From a virus: DNA of 43,858 nt. The stretch is from IMG/VR virus record IMGVR_UViG_3300028423_000204, positions 1 through 43,858 of that record. The stretch is one strand, 5' to 3'. Shown here one piece after another: positions 14,390 to 22,700 of the stretch; positions within the stretch are counted from its first letter, which is position 1, and each line of letters begins with the position of its first letter. A program made the position numbers and the translations under genes. A model generated the notes under the pieces. The model was not told the DNA's origin. It made no database searches and saw only the letters and a list, made by a program, of their open reading frames with translations.

Positions 14390-14937
14390 AACAATTCCCT
14401 GAGTTATGGATTGATTACCCTAGCGTATGGAAGACCAAGGGTGCTTTCTTTTCTTGGTTACGTGGTCAGCTTAGACGTGCTATATGGGAGAGGTATCCTC
14501 CTAAGCTACAGTACAAGAACAAGGCTTGCACTAGCCCCCCTAAAGGGTACACAGGGAGAGCTAAGTCTGGTACAACATGTGCTCTTACAGGGGAATGGTG
14601 GCCTAAGAGCAAGCTAGAGGTGGACCACATAGAAGGACATGCTTCCTTACGTGATTGGGATGACCTTGTTCCTTTCATCCTCCACCTCTTGTGTGATGAA
14701 TCCAACATGCAGTTAGTAGGCAAGGAAGCACACAAGATTAAGAGCTATGCTGAACGTAAGGGTATTACATTCGAGGAAGCACAGCTTGAGAAAGAAGTCA
14801 TTAAGAAAGCTAAGCAGACAGTTAACCAACAGAAGAAGGAGCTACGGTCTTATGGATACACAGAAGAACAAATCAGAAACGACAAACAAAGACGAGAGTG
14901 TTACAGGTCCATCCTTGGAAGATATTTTAAAAGCTAG
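14386..14937 (+). CDS. HNH-family endonuclease, recombination-nuclease type
   Basis: GTG start at 14386 overlapping the previous TGA (GTGA), with AAGGAGGTAGA upstream; 183 residues. CALTGEWWPKSKLEVDHIEGH gives the HNH core: a Cys, then the DH pair at about 79-80. DESNMQLVGKEAHKIKS supplies the second Asn/His element. The C-terminal third is a charged helical tail. Enzymes of this kind replace T7 gp3 endonuclease in some podoviruses, resolving branched DNA or degrading host DNA. That role is inference from its position beside the exonucleases. Confidence 0.7.
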   Translation: MKQFPELWIDYPSVWKTKGAFFSWLRGQLRRAIWERYPPKLQYKNKACTSPPKGYTGRAKSGTTCALTGEWWPKSKLEVDHIEGHASLRDWDDLVPFILHLLCDESNMQLVGKEAHKIKSYAERKGITFEEAQLEKEVIKKAKQTVNQQKKELRSYGYTEEQIRNDKQRRECYRSILGRYFKS

Positions 14938-15070
14938 GGCTGCTTTAGACAGAGCAGCCGTACCGAAGCAAGAGGTGGACGATTACTTAGCCAATTTAGA
15001 TATCCCTGATATAGAGATTGAATACCAAGATAACGATGATGATGAGGTGTGTGATGGATGTTCCATCTAG
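14852..15070 (+). CDS. Acidic low-complexity protein overlapping the HNH gene (72 aa)
   Basis: ATG 14852 has AAGGAG 11 bases upstream. The first 86 bases are read in a different frame within the HNH gene. The product starts MDTQKNKSETTNKDESV, has a helix LEDILKARAALDRAAV, and ends with a DNDDDEVCDGCSI acidic/Cys tail. The long out-of-frame overlap is unusual even for this compact genome. Function unknown. Confidence 0.5.
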   Translation: MDTQKNKSETTNKDESVTGPSLEDILKARAALDRAAVPKQEVDDYLANLDIPDIEIEYQDNDDDEVCDGCSI

Positions 15071-15329
15071 TTTATTAGACGATTTAGTTCAGTCTGTTCA
15101 CTTCCACATAGATGCGTTGGAGCAAGAACGTGACAGCCTTGATGTCAATATGGATGTACATTTTGGTTGTACCTGTGGTTGTGGCGGCGACTTCTATGAA
15201 GAACACCCCGAGTATTGGGATGAGCAGATAGAAGCTGATGAAGAAATAAACGAACAGATTAAGACATTGAAAGAACGTTTACGGAAACTCCGGATATACA
15301 GAGGTGAAGATGCACAAGATAACGATTAA
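15054..15329 (+). CDS. Cysteine-containing helical protein (91 aa)
   Basis: ATG 15054 overlaps the end of the preceding gene, with GAGG upstream. A helix (residues 5-28) is followed by FGCTCGCGGDF, three closely spaced cysteines that may bind a metal, and then a charged coiled segment (DEQIEADEEINEQIKTLKER). Function unknown. It overlaps the next gene by 20 bases. Confidence 0.6.
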   Translation: MDVPSSLLDDLVQSVHFHIDALEQERDSLDVNMDVHFGCTCGCGGDFYEEHPEYWDEQIEADEEINEQIKTLKERLRKLRIYRGEDAQDND

Positions 15330-15498
15330 GCGTAAGACCAAAGAGAACGATGTGTTTTATTCAGAGAACACAGCCGTACAATACAAGAACGATGAACATG
15401 TCCTAACATTGGTTAGCCCTGAGAAAGAAGTGATGGTTATTGTTGTACCTAAGGGCGAGAAATACACAATCACAGGTCCAGCTAAGGAGAAGAAATAA
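15310..15498 (+). CDS. Small beta-rich hypothetical protein (62 aa)
   Basis: ATG 15310 is preceded by AGAGGTGA; a GTG six bases earlier is in frame but lies inside that ribosome site. The product is MHKITIKRKTKENDVFYSEN... with alternating hydrophobic strands (HVLTLVSP, EVMVIVVPKGEKYTI). Basic. Function unknown. The TAA overlaps the next ATG. Confidence 0.6.
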   Translation: MHKITIKRKTKENDVFYSENTAVQYKNDEHVLTLVSPEKEVMVIVVPKGEKYTITGPAKEKK

Positions 15499-15692
15499 TG
15501 AATAATTCAGGTACAGGTATTGGTGGTTTATTACTCGTAGCGTTTATTGTCTTAAAACTAACAGGGGTTATTGATTGGTCATGGTGGTGGGTAGTATCCC
15601 CTATCTGGCTACCTATCGTAATAGCCCTGTTCCTTTTTGGTGGTTATATTTCATTCAAAGGTGTGTTACATCTATTTAAAGGAAAGAAATAA
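15498..15692 (+). CDS. Two-helix membrane protein (64 aa)
   Basis: MNNSGTGIGGLLLVAFIVLK (transmembrane helix 1), then VIDWSWWWVVSPIWLPIVIALFLFGG (helix 2) and a basic tail (HLFKGKK). The WSWWWVVSP stretch matches a small membrane family common in phages and bacteria. Role unknown; holin activity cannot be excluded. The stop overlaps the next ATG. Confidence 0.65.
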   Translation: MNNSGTGIGGLLLVAFIVLKLTGVIDWSWWWVVSPIWLPIVIALFLFGGYISFKGVLHLFKGKK

Positions 15693-16654
15693 TGAGAACC
15701 CCTTACGAGAAAGTAAAGCAAATATTGGCCCTGAAACGTAAGGGCCTCTCTAGCAGACAGATAGCGTTACAAGTGTTGGGGTCTGCCAGTAAGAAAAGCA
15801 CAGTGAATGACATCTTAGCTAGGGAGCAGGGGGCTGAGTTCGTAGAGCATATCGATGACCCCATTAAGATGTTGTTCATTGACATTGAAACAAGTAAGAT
15901 ACTCGCCTATGTATGGGGTTTGTTCAAACAGAACGTAGGTATTAAGAACGTGGTGGAGGACTGGTACGTTATTTGCTACTCTGCTAAGTGGTTAGGGCAG
16001 GACGAGGTGATTAACCACAGCGTACATCACGATCCACTGCCTACTTCTGGCAGATACAAGCACAACGAATATAAGGTAGTAAAATCCGCATGGAAGTTGC
16101 TGGATGAAGCTAAGTATGTGGTAGCTTACAACGGCAAGAAGTTCGACAAGAAGAAACTTAACGCTAAGTTCTTGGAGTATGGCCTGCCTGAACCAAGTCC
16201 ATATAAAATCATTGACCCGTACTTAATTGTTAAAGGTAACTTTGCCCTTACATCTAACAAGCTAGATTGGGTGGAGCGTATCTTAAACCACGAAGGTAAG
16301 CACAAGACAGATGAACAACTGTGGCTTGACTGTATGAACGATGACCTTGAAGCGTTAGAGTACATGCAGAAGTATTGCGACAATGATGTAATAGCGTTGG
16401 AAAGAGACTACCTAAAACTCCGTCATTGGGATAAACAATGCCCTAACATAGCTCTTGAATATGAAGACGACAAGGTGCGTTGTAATTGCTGTGGTAGCTC
16501 TGACTTATCTGTTGTTGACGATGTGTACGCTAAGACTCAGGTTAGTAAGTTCTCTGTGTTGAAGTGTAACAACTGCGGTAAACATCAACGAGACAGAACG
16601 AGTGTTCTTGATAAAGATAAGCGCAGTTCTTTAACCATGAATATCGGAGGGTAG
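15692..16654 (+). CDS. DnaQ/RNase H-like 3'-5' exonuclease with N-terminal HTH and zinc ribbon
   Basis: 320 residues in three parts. Residues 1-48 form a helix-turn-helix (KGLSSRQIALQVLG). Residues 58-240 form an RNase H-like exonuclease with DIETS (D64, E66), YNGKKFD (D152) and YCDNDV (D232), the DEDD-type catalytic set. Residues 264-295 form a Cys-rich zinc ribbon (CNCCGSS and CNNCG). Similar proteins occur in many phages and act as predicted ribonucleases or exonucleases on RNA or DNA. The substrate is unknown here. Confidence 0.8.
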   Translation: MRTPYEKVKQILALKRKGLSSRQIALQVLGSASKKSTVNDILAREQGAEFVEHIDDPIKMLFIDIETSKILAYVWGLFKQNVGIKNVVEDWYVICYSAKWLGQDEVINHSVHHDPLPTSGRYKHNEYKVVKSAWKLLDEAKYVVAYNGKKFDKKKLNAKFLEYGLPEPSPYKIIDPYLIVKGNFALTSNKLDWVERILNHEGKHKTDEQLWLDCMNDDLEALEYMQKYCDNDVIALERDYLKLRHWDKQCPNIALEYEDDKVRCNCCGSSDLSVVDDVYAKTQVSKFSVLKCNNCGKHQRDRTSVLDKDKRSSLTMNIGG

Positions 16655-16655
16655 T

Positions 16656-16970
16656 ATGGACACTGAGGTACGGAATAAACAAGGGCCGCCTACCACAAGG
16701 TACTTAGTCAAGAATGAGTTCTTCGGTATGGATAACAGCCTACGGATATGGAACACGGTCTGTGTCGCTATGAACCTGTGTGAACACATCAATGATTCAT
16801 TAGCACAGCGTTACCTTGAGATGAATCTTTATCCAGAGGATGAGAGGGTAGCCTGCATATACGCTAAGAAGATACACAAACTACGACATCCACAGTATGG
16901 ACTACGTAAGGGAGATATCCCTAGTGTTGATGATATGGGTGTACATCGGAGGGTTAAAGAATGGCAATAA
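16656..16970 (+). CDS. Hypothetical protein (104 aa)
   Basis: Begins MDTEVRNKQGPPTTRYLVKN, with GGAGGGTAGT upstream. Mixed composition, helical in the middle (LRIWNTVCVAMNLCEHIND) and basic at the end. No domain recognised. It overlaps the endolysin start by 10 bases. Confidence 0.65.
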   Translation: MDTEVRNKQGPPTTRYLVKNEFFGMDNSLRIWNTVCVAMNLCEHINDSLAQRYLEMNLYPEDERVACIYAKKIHKLRHPQYGLRKGDIPSVDDMGVHRRVKEWQ

Positions 16971-17470
16971 ACTACGAACAACTACGGGATTGTGTTATTA
17001 TTCCTACATTGCAGTACCTAGACCCTGAGATACCGTACTCAGATGAGGCTGTTGATTTGCTTATGTTAACTTGTGCGCATGAGAGTAACTTAGGGACGTA
17101 CTTAAAGCAGGTGGGTGGCCCTGCCTGCGGTATCTTCCAGTTAGAACCTGACACTCACGATGATATATGGGGCAACTACATAAGTTACCGTGGGGGTATT
17201 GAAGATAAAATCAACCGATTGTCTTTAGGCATGACACTCCCTGCTATGGCACATTCGGAAGAATCAATTTATAACCTACCCTTTGCCACAGCTATGGCTA
17301 GGGTACATTACTACCGTGTACCAGAGAGTATCCCTAAGAAAAAAGACTTCGCTGTTGAGGATGATTACCTACAAGCGTTAGCTTGTTATGCAAAACGTCA
17401 TTTCAACACGCACTTAGGCAAGGCTAAGTCATCTGATTACTACTGGGCATACCAGAAATACTGCACATAA
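16961..17470 (+). CDS. Lysozyme-like endolysin (transglycosylase fold)
   Basis: 169 residues. CAHESNLG with E41 as probable catalytic acid, followed by GGPACGIFQLEP (52-63), matches the glutamate-then-GxxGxFQ layout of phage lytic transglycosylases and lysozymes. ALACYAKRHFNTHLGKAKS fits the C-terminal helices of the fold. There is no signal peptide, so release would need a holin. It is the last sizeable gene of the + strand operon, while the candidate holin and spanin-like genes lie in the late operon. Confidence 0.75.
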   Translation: MAINYEQLRDCVIIPTLQYLDPEIPYSDEAVDLLMLTCAHESNLGTYLKQVGGPACGIFQLEPDTHDDIWGNYISYRGGIEDKINRLSLGMTLPAMAHSEESIYNLPFATAMARVHYYRVPESIPKKKDFAVEDDYLQALACYAKRHFNTHLGKAKSSDYYWAYQKYCT

Positions 17471-17555
17471 ATCCAATTTAAGGGCGCTGAGAGAGTGTAG
17501 CTGGCGTTTAAATGGTGCAGGCTAGGCTACCCTACCACTAAATAATTTAATGGCT
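17467..17555 (-). promoter_or_regulatory. Intergenic element C (inverted copy of elements A and B)
   Basis: Read on the - strand: AGCCATTAAATT, GGTAGGGTAGCC, AACGCCAGC, CTCTCAGCG and CCCTTAAATTGGATTTAT. These blocks follow the same order and spacing as element B at 2088-2180. It lies directly after the endolysin stop. If these elements are promoters, this copy would fire antisense to the early operon. If they are symmetric operators or processing sites, orientation would not matter. Confidence 0.5.
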
Positions 17556-17578
17556 TATATAGCCTTACAGGAGCTTTT

Positions 17579-17761
17579 ATTAAAACACAAAATGTAGTAC
17601 CAGAAGTGATGAAAGATTTAACAGACCGAATGGCTAAGGGTGTACAGGAATACGGAGAGCCGTTACGTACACACAACGGAAGGGATGCTTTACTTGATGC
17701 TTACGAGGAAGTGTTAGACTTAGCTTGTTATCTCAAACAGAAGATGATGGAGGAACAATGA
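17579..17761 (+). CDS. Short MazG-like pyrophosphohydrolase family protein (60 aa)
   Basis: RMAKGVQEYGEPLRTHNGRDALLDAYEEVLDLACYLKQKM matches a small phage family related to the MazG helical fold (EYG...NGRDAL-DAYEE-LD). The ATG at 17609 has no ribosome site. An in-frame ATT at 17579 has AGGAG five bases upstream and adds KTQNVVPEV, residues expected in this family, so I propose an ATT start. The other possibility is initiation at GTG 17606 or ATG 17609. The stop overlaps the ATG of the next ORF. Confidence 0.6.
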   Translation: MKTQNVVPEVMKDLTDRMAKGVQEYGEPLRTHNGRDALLDAYEEVLDLACYLKQKMMEEQ

Positions 17762-17835
17762 CAGGGGTGCAGCTACTACTAACAGTCTTAATACTGCTGG
17801 TATTTTACTACATGTTCAGGGACTTTTTTGATTAA
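17758..17835 (+). CDS. 25-residue transmembrane peptide
   Basis: ATG 17758 overlaps the preceding TGA (ATGA), with GGAGG five bases upstream. The whole peptide, MTGVQLLLTVLILLVFYYM and FRDFFD, is one membrane helix with an acidic end. The strong ribosome site and coupling support translation. Position after the endolysin suggests, but does not show, a lysis-related role. Confidence 0.5.
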   Translation: MTGVQLLLTVLILLVFYYMFRDFFD

Positions 17836-17932
17836 CACCTGTAAATTAAATTTGTAGTAAAAACAATACCTTAGAAAATACAGTAGTTAACTAAATATAT
17901 GAACAGTATATTCTAAATACTATCAGCACTCC

Positions 17933-17947
17933 AGAGACGAAGTCTCT
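17933..17947. other. Mini-hairpin with C(GAA)G triloop at the convergent junction
   Basis: AGAGAC-GAA-GTCTCT, a perfect 6-bp stem with a 3-base loop, located between the ends of the converging early and late operons. The same stem-loop style is densely arrayed at 41363-41967. The surrounding 17836-17932 is AT-rich (ATATATGAACAGTATATTC) and holds no gene that I can support. Confidence 0.5.
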
Positions 17948-17976
17948 ATATACTACCCCTATGCGAACCATGTAAG

Positions 17977-18024
17977 AAGGAGAGAGGGGAGGATTGTTAT
18001 CCTCAATCCTTCTCTCCTTTTTTA
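17977..18024 (+). terminator. Rho-independent terminator of the early operon
   Basis: AAGGAGAGA pairs with TCTCTCCTT around an inner GAGGAT-TGTT-ATCCTC hairpin and is followed by a T-run (TTTTTTATT). It ends the + strand operon just before the stop codon of the converging late operon. On the - strand the stem is present but no good T-run follows, so it may work poorly in that direction. Confidence 0.75.
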
Positions 18025-18028
18025 TTAT

Positions 18029-19741
18029 CTATCGGTTAAGACCTAGGTATTGGTACAGTCTATCGTTATCAATATCAGGTTGTTGTTCCTTAACTGTATT
18101 AACTACTTGTTGTAACTCACGGTTAAGGTTCTCCACTTCTTCCTTACGTTGTCTATTTCTTCTAGCGGGTAGTGTTTGTATTGTACTGAAAGGACCTTCC
18201 TGAAGAACATCCGTACGTCCCTGCTCTCTTTCCTCGTACTCAAACACACCACGTTCTTTATTGAATGTGATATAAGGCTTGCCAAGGGCTTCAGTAGCCA
18301 GTCCATCATTCCTGTCACGGAACACTTCAATACGCAGTTGGTTAACTCGTTGCTCCACCGCATCTTGTTGTTCCTCTGTTGCTTGGTTCTTATGAAATTG
18401 GAAAGAAGAAGTCTGTGTATCTTTTAACACAGCTTTCATATCTTCCATGCTAATCCCATCTTCCATAGCGTAATCAACAGTCCATGAGAAGTTTTTCAGT
18501 AAGCGGTCTGTGTACTTAGGGTCTTGCACCCCGTCCATAGCAGGAAGTGTCTTACGTACAGCCACATAACCTGTCTGATACTCTCGTTCTTTCGTGTACC
18601 CACCATTAGCTTCTGCGTTATTCTGGTCTTGTTGGATACGGGTGAAATCTACTGTACCTTGTATCTCACTGTACAAAGATTCACGTAACTCAGGGTCCTC
18701 AGTGATAGCCCTTTCTACAAACACATCAGCAGCTTGTCCGTATATCTCACGTAAAGAGTCCATTGTCTTGATGGTATCGATGTACTGAAGGTTATGTTCT
18801 ACCTTTAACGCATCAAACATTTCCTTGTCACGTTTAATCTTGTCTAATGAACTGGCTTCAATGTCTGTAACAAAGTTCTCCACTGTATCAATCAGTGCAT
18901 CTCTACGTTTCTCTGCTACTTTAATAGTGTCTGGGTCAGTGAGGCCGTTGATTAACTCAGCGTACTCTGTACGTATCTGCATTTCCACTTGACTAGCTGC
19001 TTCTCTTGCTTGTGTCTTAGCGTTTTGGAAGTCAACCGTCCCTGTTGGGCTGTCTAAGTTAATGCTCTGCACCTGCTCATAGAAAAGAGCAGTAGGCTTA
19101 CTCAGTTGATTGTTCAGCAGTTGGTACTGCGACTTACCAAACTTATTGACAGCAGCCTGTTGGTTCTGCTGTGCCAACTCTAACGCTTCTCTTTGCTGTG
19201 CCTTAGCAGCTTGTTGCTCTTGTACGTCTTTCTGGTACTCAGAGAACAACCGTATCTTCTCATCCTCTGTTACAACACCCTCATCTGTTGTCTGAACAAA
19301 CGCAGCCTTGTATTCAGGCGGGATAATAGCGTAGTTGTTTTCAATACTCGCCATACGTTGTTGTTCTTCACTCTGCTGTGCGGCACGTAGGTCAGTGTTA
19401 AGACTACCTCCACGGAAAGACTGAAGCTGCCGACGAATCAACAGACGTTCTTCTCCGCTTGTTGTTGCGTTATTTAGTTCACTACGTAAACGATTAGCTA
19501 TTTTAGCTTTACCTACCCCTGAGTTAATGAGGTCTTGTTCTAGGTTAAGCAAACGGTCAGCCTGCTCCGCTACACGGGTCTGCATAGCTTCTTGTTCAGA
19601 GGCACGTGAAGCCTCGATAAGAGAGCTAGCTCCTTCTAGCACACCAGACAGCGCATTAGCAGCAAATGTTCCGCTATCAGGCTGTGGTACAGGAGCGGCA
19701 GAGCCGCCCTGTGTTTGTAGGCTTGGATTAAATCGTGCCAT
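18029..19741 (-). CDS. Internal virion / DNA-ejection protein (T7 gp15 position)
   Basis: 570 residues, last gene of the late operon. Begins MARFNPSLQTQGGSAAPVPQ. Most of it is a long Gln/Ala/Glu-rich helical region (residues 35-330) with repeated EQ, QQ and AQ segments, as in the helical inner-core proteins of T7-like phages. Order and size relative to the two genes upstream mirror the gp14-gp15-gp16 ejection set, with the last two in reverse order. It would leave the capsid with the DNA and help form the periplasmic channel. Assignment is by position and composition. Confidence 0.6.
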   Translation of the reverse strand: MARFNPSLQTQGGSAAPVPQPDSGTFAANALSGVLEGASSLIEASRASEQEAMQTRVAEQADRLLNLEQDLINSGVGKAKIANRLRSELNNATTSGEERLLIRRQLQSFRGGSLNTDLRAAQQSEEQQRMASIENNYAIIPPEYKAAFVQTTDEGVVTEDEKIRLFSEYQKDVQEQQAAKAQQREALELAQQNQQAAVNKFGKSQYQLLNNQLSKPTALFYEQVQSINLDSPTGTVDFQNAKTQAREAASQVEMQIRTEYAELINGLTDPDTIKVAEKRRDALIDTVENFVTDIEASSLDKIKRDKEMFDALKVEHNLQYIDTIKTMDSLREIYGQAADVFVERAITEDPELRESLYSEIQGTVDFTRIQQDQNNAEANGGYTKEREYQTGYVAVRKTLPAMDGVQDPKYTDRLLKNFSWTVDYAMEDGISMEDMKAVLKDTQTSSFQFHKNQATEEQQDAVEQRVNQLRIEVFRDRNDGLATEALGKPYITFNKERGVFEYEEREQGRTDVLQEGPFSTIQTLPARRNRQRKEEVENLNRELQQVVNTVKEQQPDIDNDRLYQYLGLNR

Positions 19742-22700
19742 TATTGTTCCTCTTGGTTTTCTCTTTGAAACTCTGTACGCTCTTGTTCAAATTGTTTGAG
19801 TGTTTCAGGGTTAGCTACATTCTTAGGGAAGAAAGACTGTTCAGGGTACTGCATATCATACATTGTCTTATCACGCAGTAGTTCTTGGAACAATGTACTA
19901 CCCCTCATCTCCCGCATAACACGCTCCATCACATCCTTCTCAATACCCGCTTGTGCCATATTGAAAGACCGTAAAGAGATACGTGCATCAATATCCCGTT
20001 TGTCTTCATAGGAACGTGCCTTAGCTCTAGCTTCCTGAAGGGCAAGCATATCCTGAACACCATCCTTGATAGCGTCCTCTCTTGCCTTGCTTCCCTTGAA
20101 GATGCTATCCATAATTTCGTACTTGTACGTAGGCACACCTGCAATAGCACCGAGCAACTCACCATGCGTAACAGGTAGATAACCTGTACCACGGTTACTC
20201 ACTAACGTACCTGTACCCCATGCTTGGATAGCTTTGTATGTGTTATTGAAAGATGTAACCTGTGAGGCTAATGCAAGCACAGCTTCTTTACCGATGATTT
20301 CAGCATCAGGGTGTTGCATCAAGCTAAAGCCACGGATAGTGTCAGTGAGGCTATCAAAAGCCCTGCTACCTGTGCTACCAGCAGCACCACCCATCACTTC
20401 CATAACAGTGTCACGCTCTGTCAGTGCATCGTATATATCTTCCCATGCCTGACCAATACCAGCACGGGCAGAGAAGTTGGTTTCATAACCCAATGCTTCT
20501 GTCAGCAGCCCATCAACCATACCCCTATCAGCAGCATCCCGTATAAAGTCTGAAGCAGCAGCATCACCTACCACCTCAAACAAGGCATCTCCTAACGGTA
20601 TACCCGCTCCTCCGAACATAGCTGTATAAGCTAAGCCCATACGTAACTTCTCGCCTTTAGTAAACGTATCGCCCACAAAAGCAGCAGAAGCACGAAATAC
20701 AAAGCTATAGAACTGTGCAACGAAACCACTCAAGCCACCACGTAACCCCTGCTGGATATCAGCACGTGACATACCAAGCATGTACTTGTTGGTGGCATCG
20801 TGTATCCATTGACGACCAGCAGCAGAAGTAGCGGGTAGATTATCAGGGTTGATAGTTCGGTCATTCAACCACCTAGCACGTGAACTCATATAAGCTGTTG
20901 CACGTGGTATCATCTCACCTTCGTTAAAGAACACACGTCCTTTGTCTGCTACATTACCTGTGTACTTAGACGCTGTGCTACGGGCAAGACCAAGTGTGTT
21001 ACTCCCTGTGTTGGCATCAATGTACGCCATGTTACCGCCGAAGTTATCCATCCCCATACGTCGGAACTCTAACACAGCTTCTTCGAAGTCTCCTAAGAAG
21101 CTAGTGCTATCGCCTAATGTTTTAGCCTTTTCAGCAAACTCCCGTAGGAGAGCAGGGTTGAATTCATCAGAGCCATACAACGCTGTACGGAACAACGGGT
21201 ACATAGTAAGGGACTTCATACCGTACTTAGGCACTGTTGCTGCAATCACTGGTGCTTGTGCAGCCTGCATAATAAAACTAGCAGGGTTGAACATACCGAG
21301 TTTAGCGTTGAACGTAAGGTTACGTGCTTGTGCTGTTATGCTGAAGTCTTTAGCTTTGTTAAGGCCACGTGCCAACGTCTTACCAATGTCCCCGCCTAAT
21401 CCGTCATAAGCCCAGTTAGCTGCCTTGGTCACTTGCCCGTCCCACCAACGCTCGTCTTCAAACTTAAGACTCATCACTTCCCGTAGGTAGTTCTGGTGTC
21501 CTTCTATTGTAGATACAAGGTTAGCATCTTGCGCTCTCTTGTTAGGGCTAGCCCGAAGGTAGTCTGTAAGAGGTGCATTAGCACGTACATCTACGTAACT
21601 ACCGAACTTATGTTTAAACCGTTCTAACGCTGCCTCCCTGAATGCACTGAAAGAAGCGTTACGGGCTGTCAGGTCTATACTCTCGCTTAAAGCAGCGATA
21701 GGGTCTAGTGGACCATCCCCCGCATCTCCTAGAATATGAGGTACGCCCTGACCACGCTTGCTGAACCGATTACCAACACCCTCTACAATGTAATCTAGGT
21801 CATCTGTGTCATCTACAAACTGCCCGTTGTTACTAACAGGGATAGTCTGGCGATTCCCTACCACTTGCATAGGTTCTTTTAAATCCCATCCATAGGCTTT
21901 AGCATTCTGCAAGAAGTCATCAAGCTCTCCCAAGTCCAAGTCACGGAACTCACCTCGTACGGTAGCAGCAGGTACGCCTTCTTCCATCACCTTACGAGCT
22001 AACTCACGTCCTTGGTTCCAACGCTTAGCATAGTCAGCAGCTTCTTGTGGGCTGTCTGCACGATACAAGGTCTTATCCCGCATACGCATCTTACGACCTT
22101 CTCCTATGTCCTTAACATTGAGTTGTTTAAGGAACACAGTATTACGGTCATACATTACACGCCCACCTGCTTTATAAGAAAGACGTTGGGGGTTTAAGTC
22201 AGACACCTTAGCAGTGCCCTTCTTCACAGCAATATGCTTGATGTCCGTGACAGGGAGATACCCTGCTTCCATTAGCTGACTCTTGTCTAGCTGTTCGACC
22301 TCAACGATGTCATATTTCTGACCTAATGTTTCAGCTTTTTCTGTGGTTTGTTTAACAGCATTGTAAACAGTGACATCATCACCAATGTTATCCACCACCT
22401 TACCTGTGAATCCTTGATCAATTTCAGGAACCTTGATAGTGCTGTAACCACGGGACTGTGCTTTCTCATACAACACACGGTTGTCCAACTGGTAAGCAAA
22501 GTCTGACAGTTGGCGGTGTGTCTGGAATGCTGTAATCTCTTTAGTTGTTGGCTCTTGCCCTGTTAGGTTGCGGTACTCTTGAACGAACTCATCCTCTGTG
22601 TACCAACGACCCAAGTAGCTATCGTCTTCTGGCGGCACTGTGTTACGCTTACGTTGTGTATCTAGCACACGGGTAACATCACGCTTCTGGTTAGCACTTA

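Noticed and set aside
22012-22197. Open frames on the + strand across 18-41 kb (also 23063-23566, 33588-33962, 40319-40795)
   Set aside because: They are antisense shadows of long, recognisable late genes, with low-complexity Ser/Ala/Leu composition and no ribosome sites.
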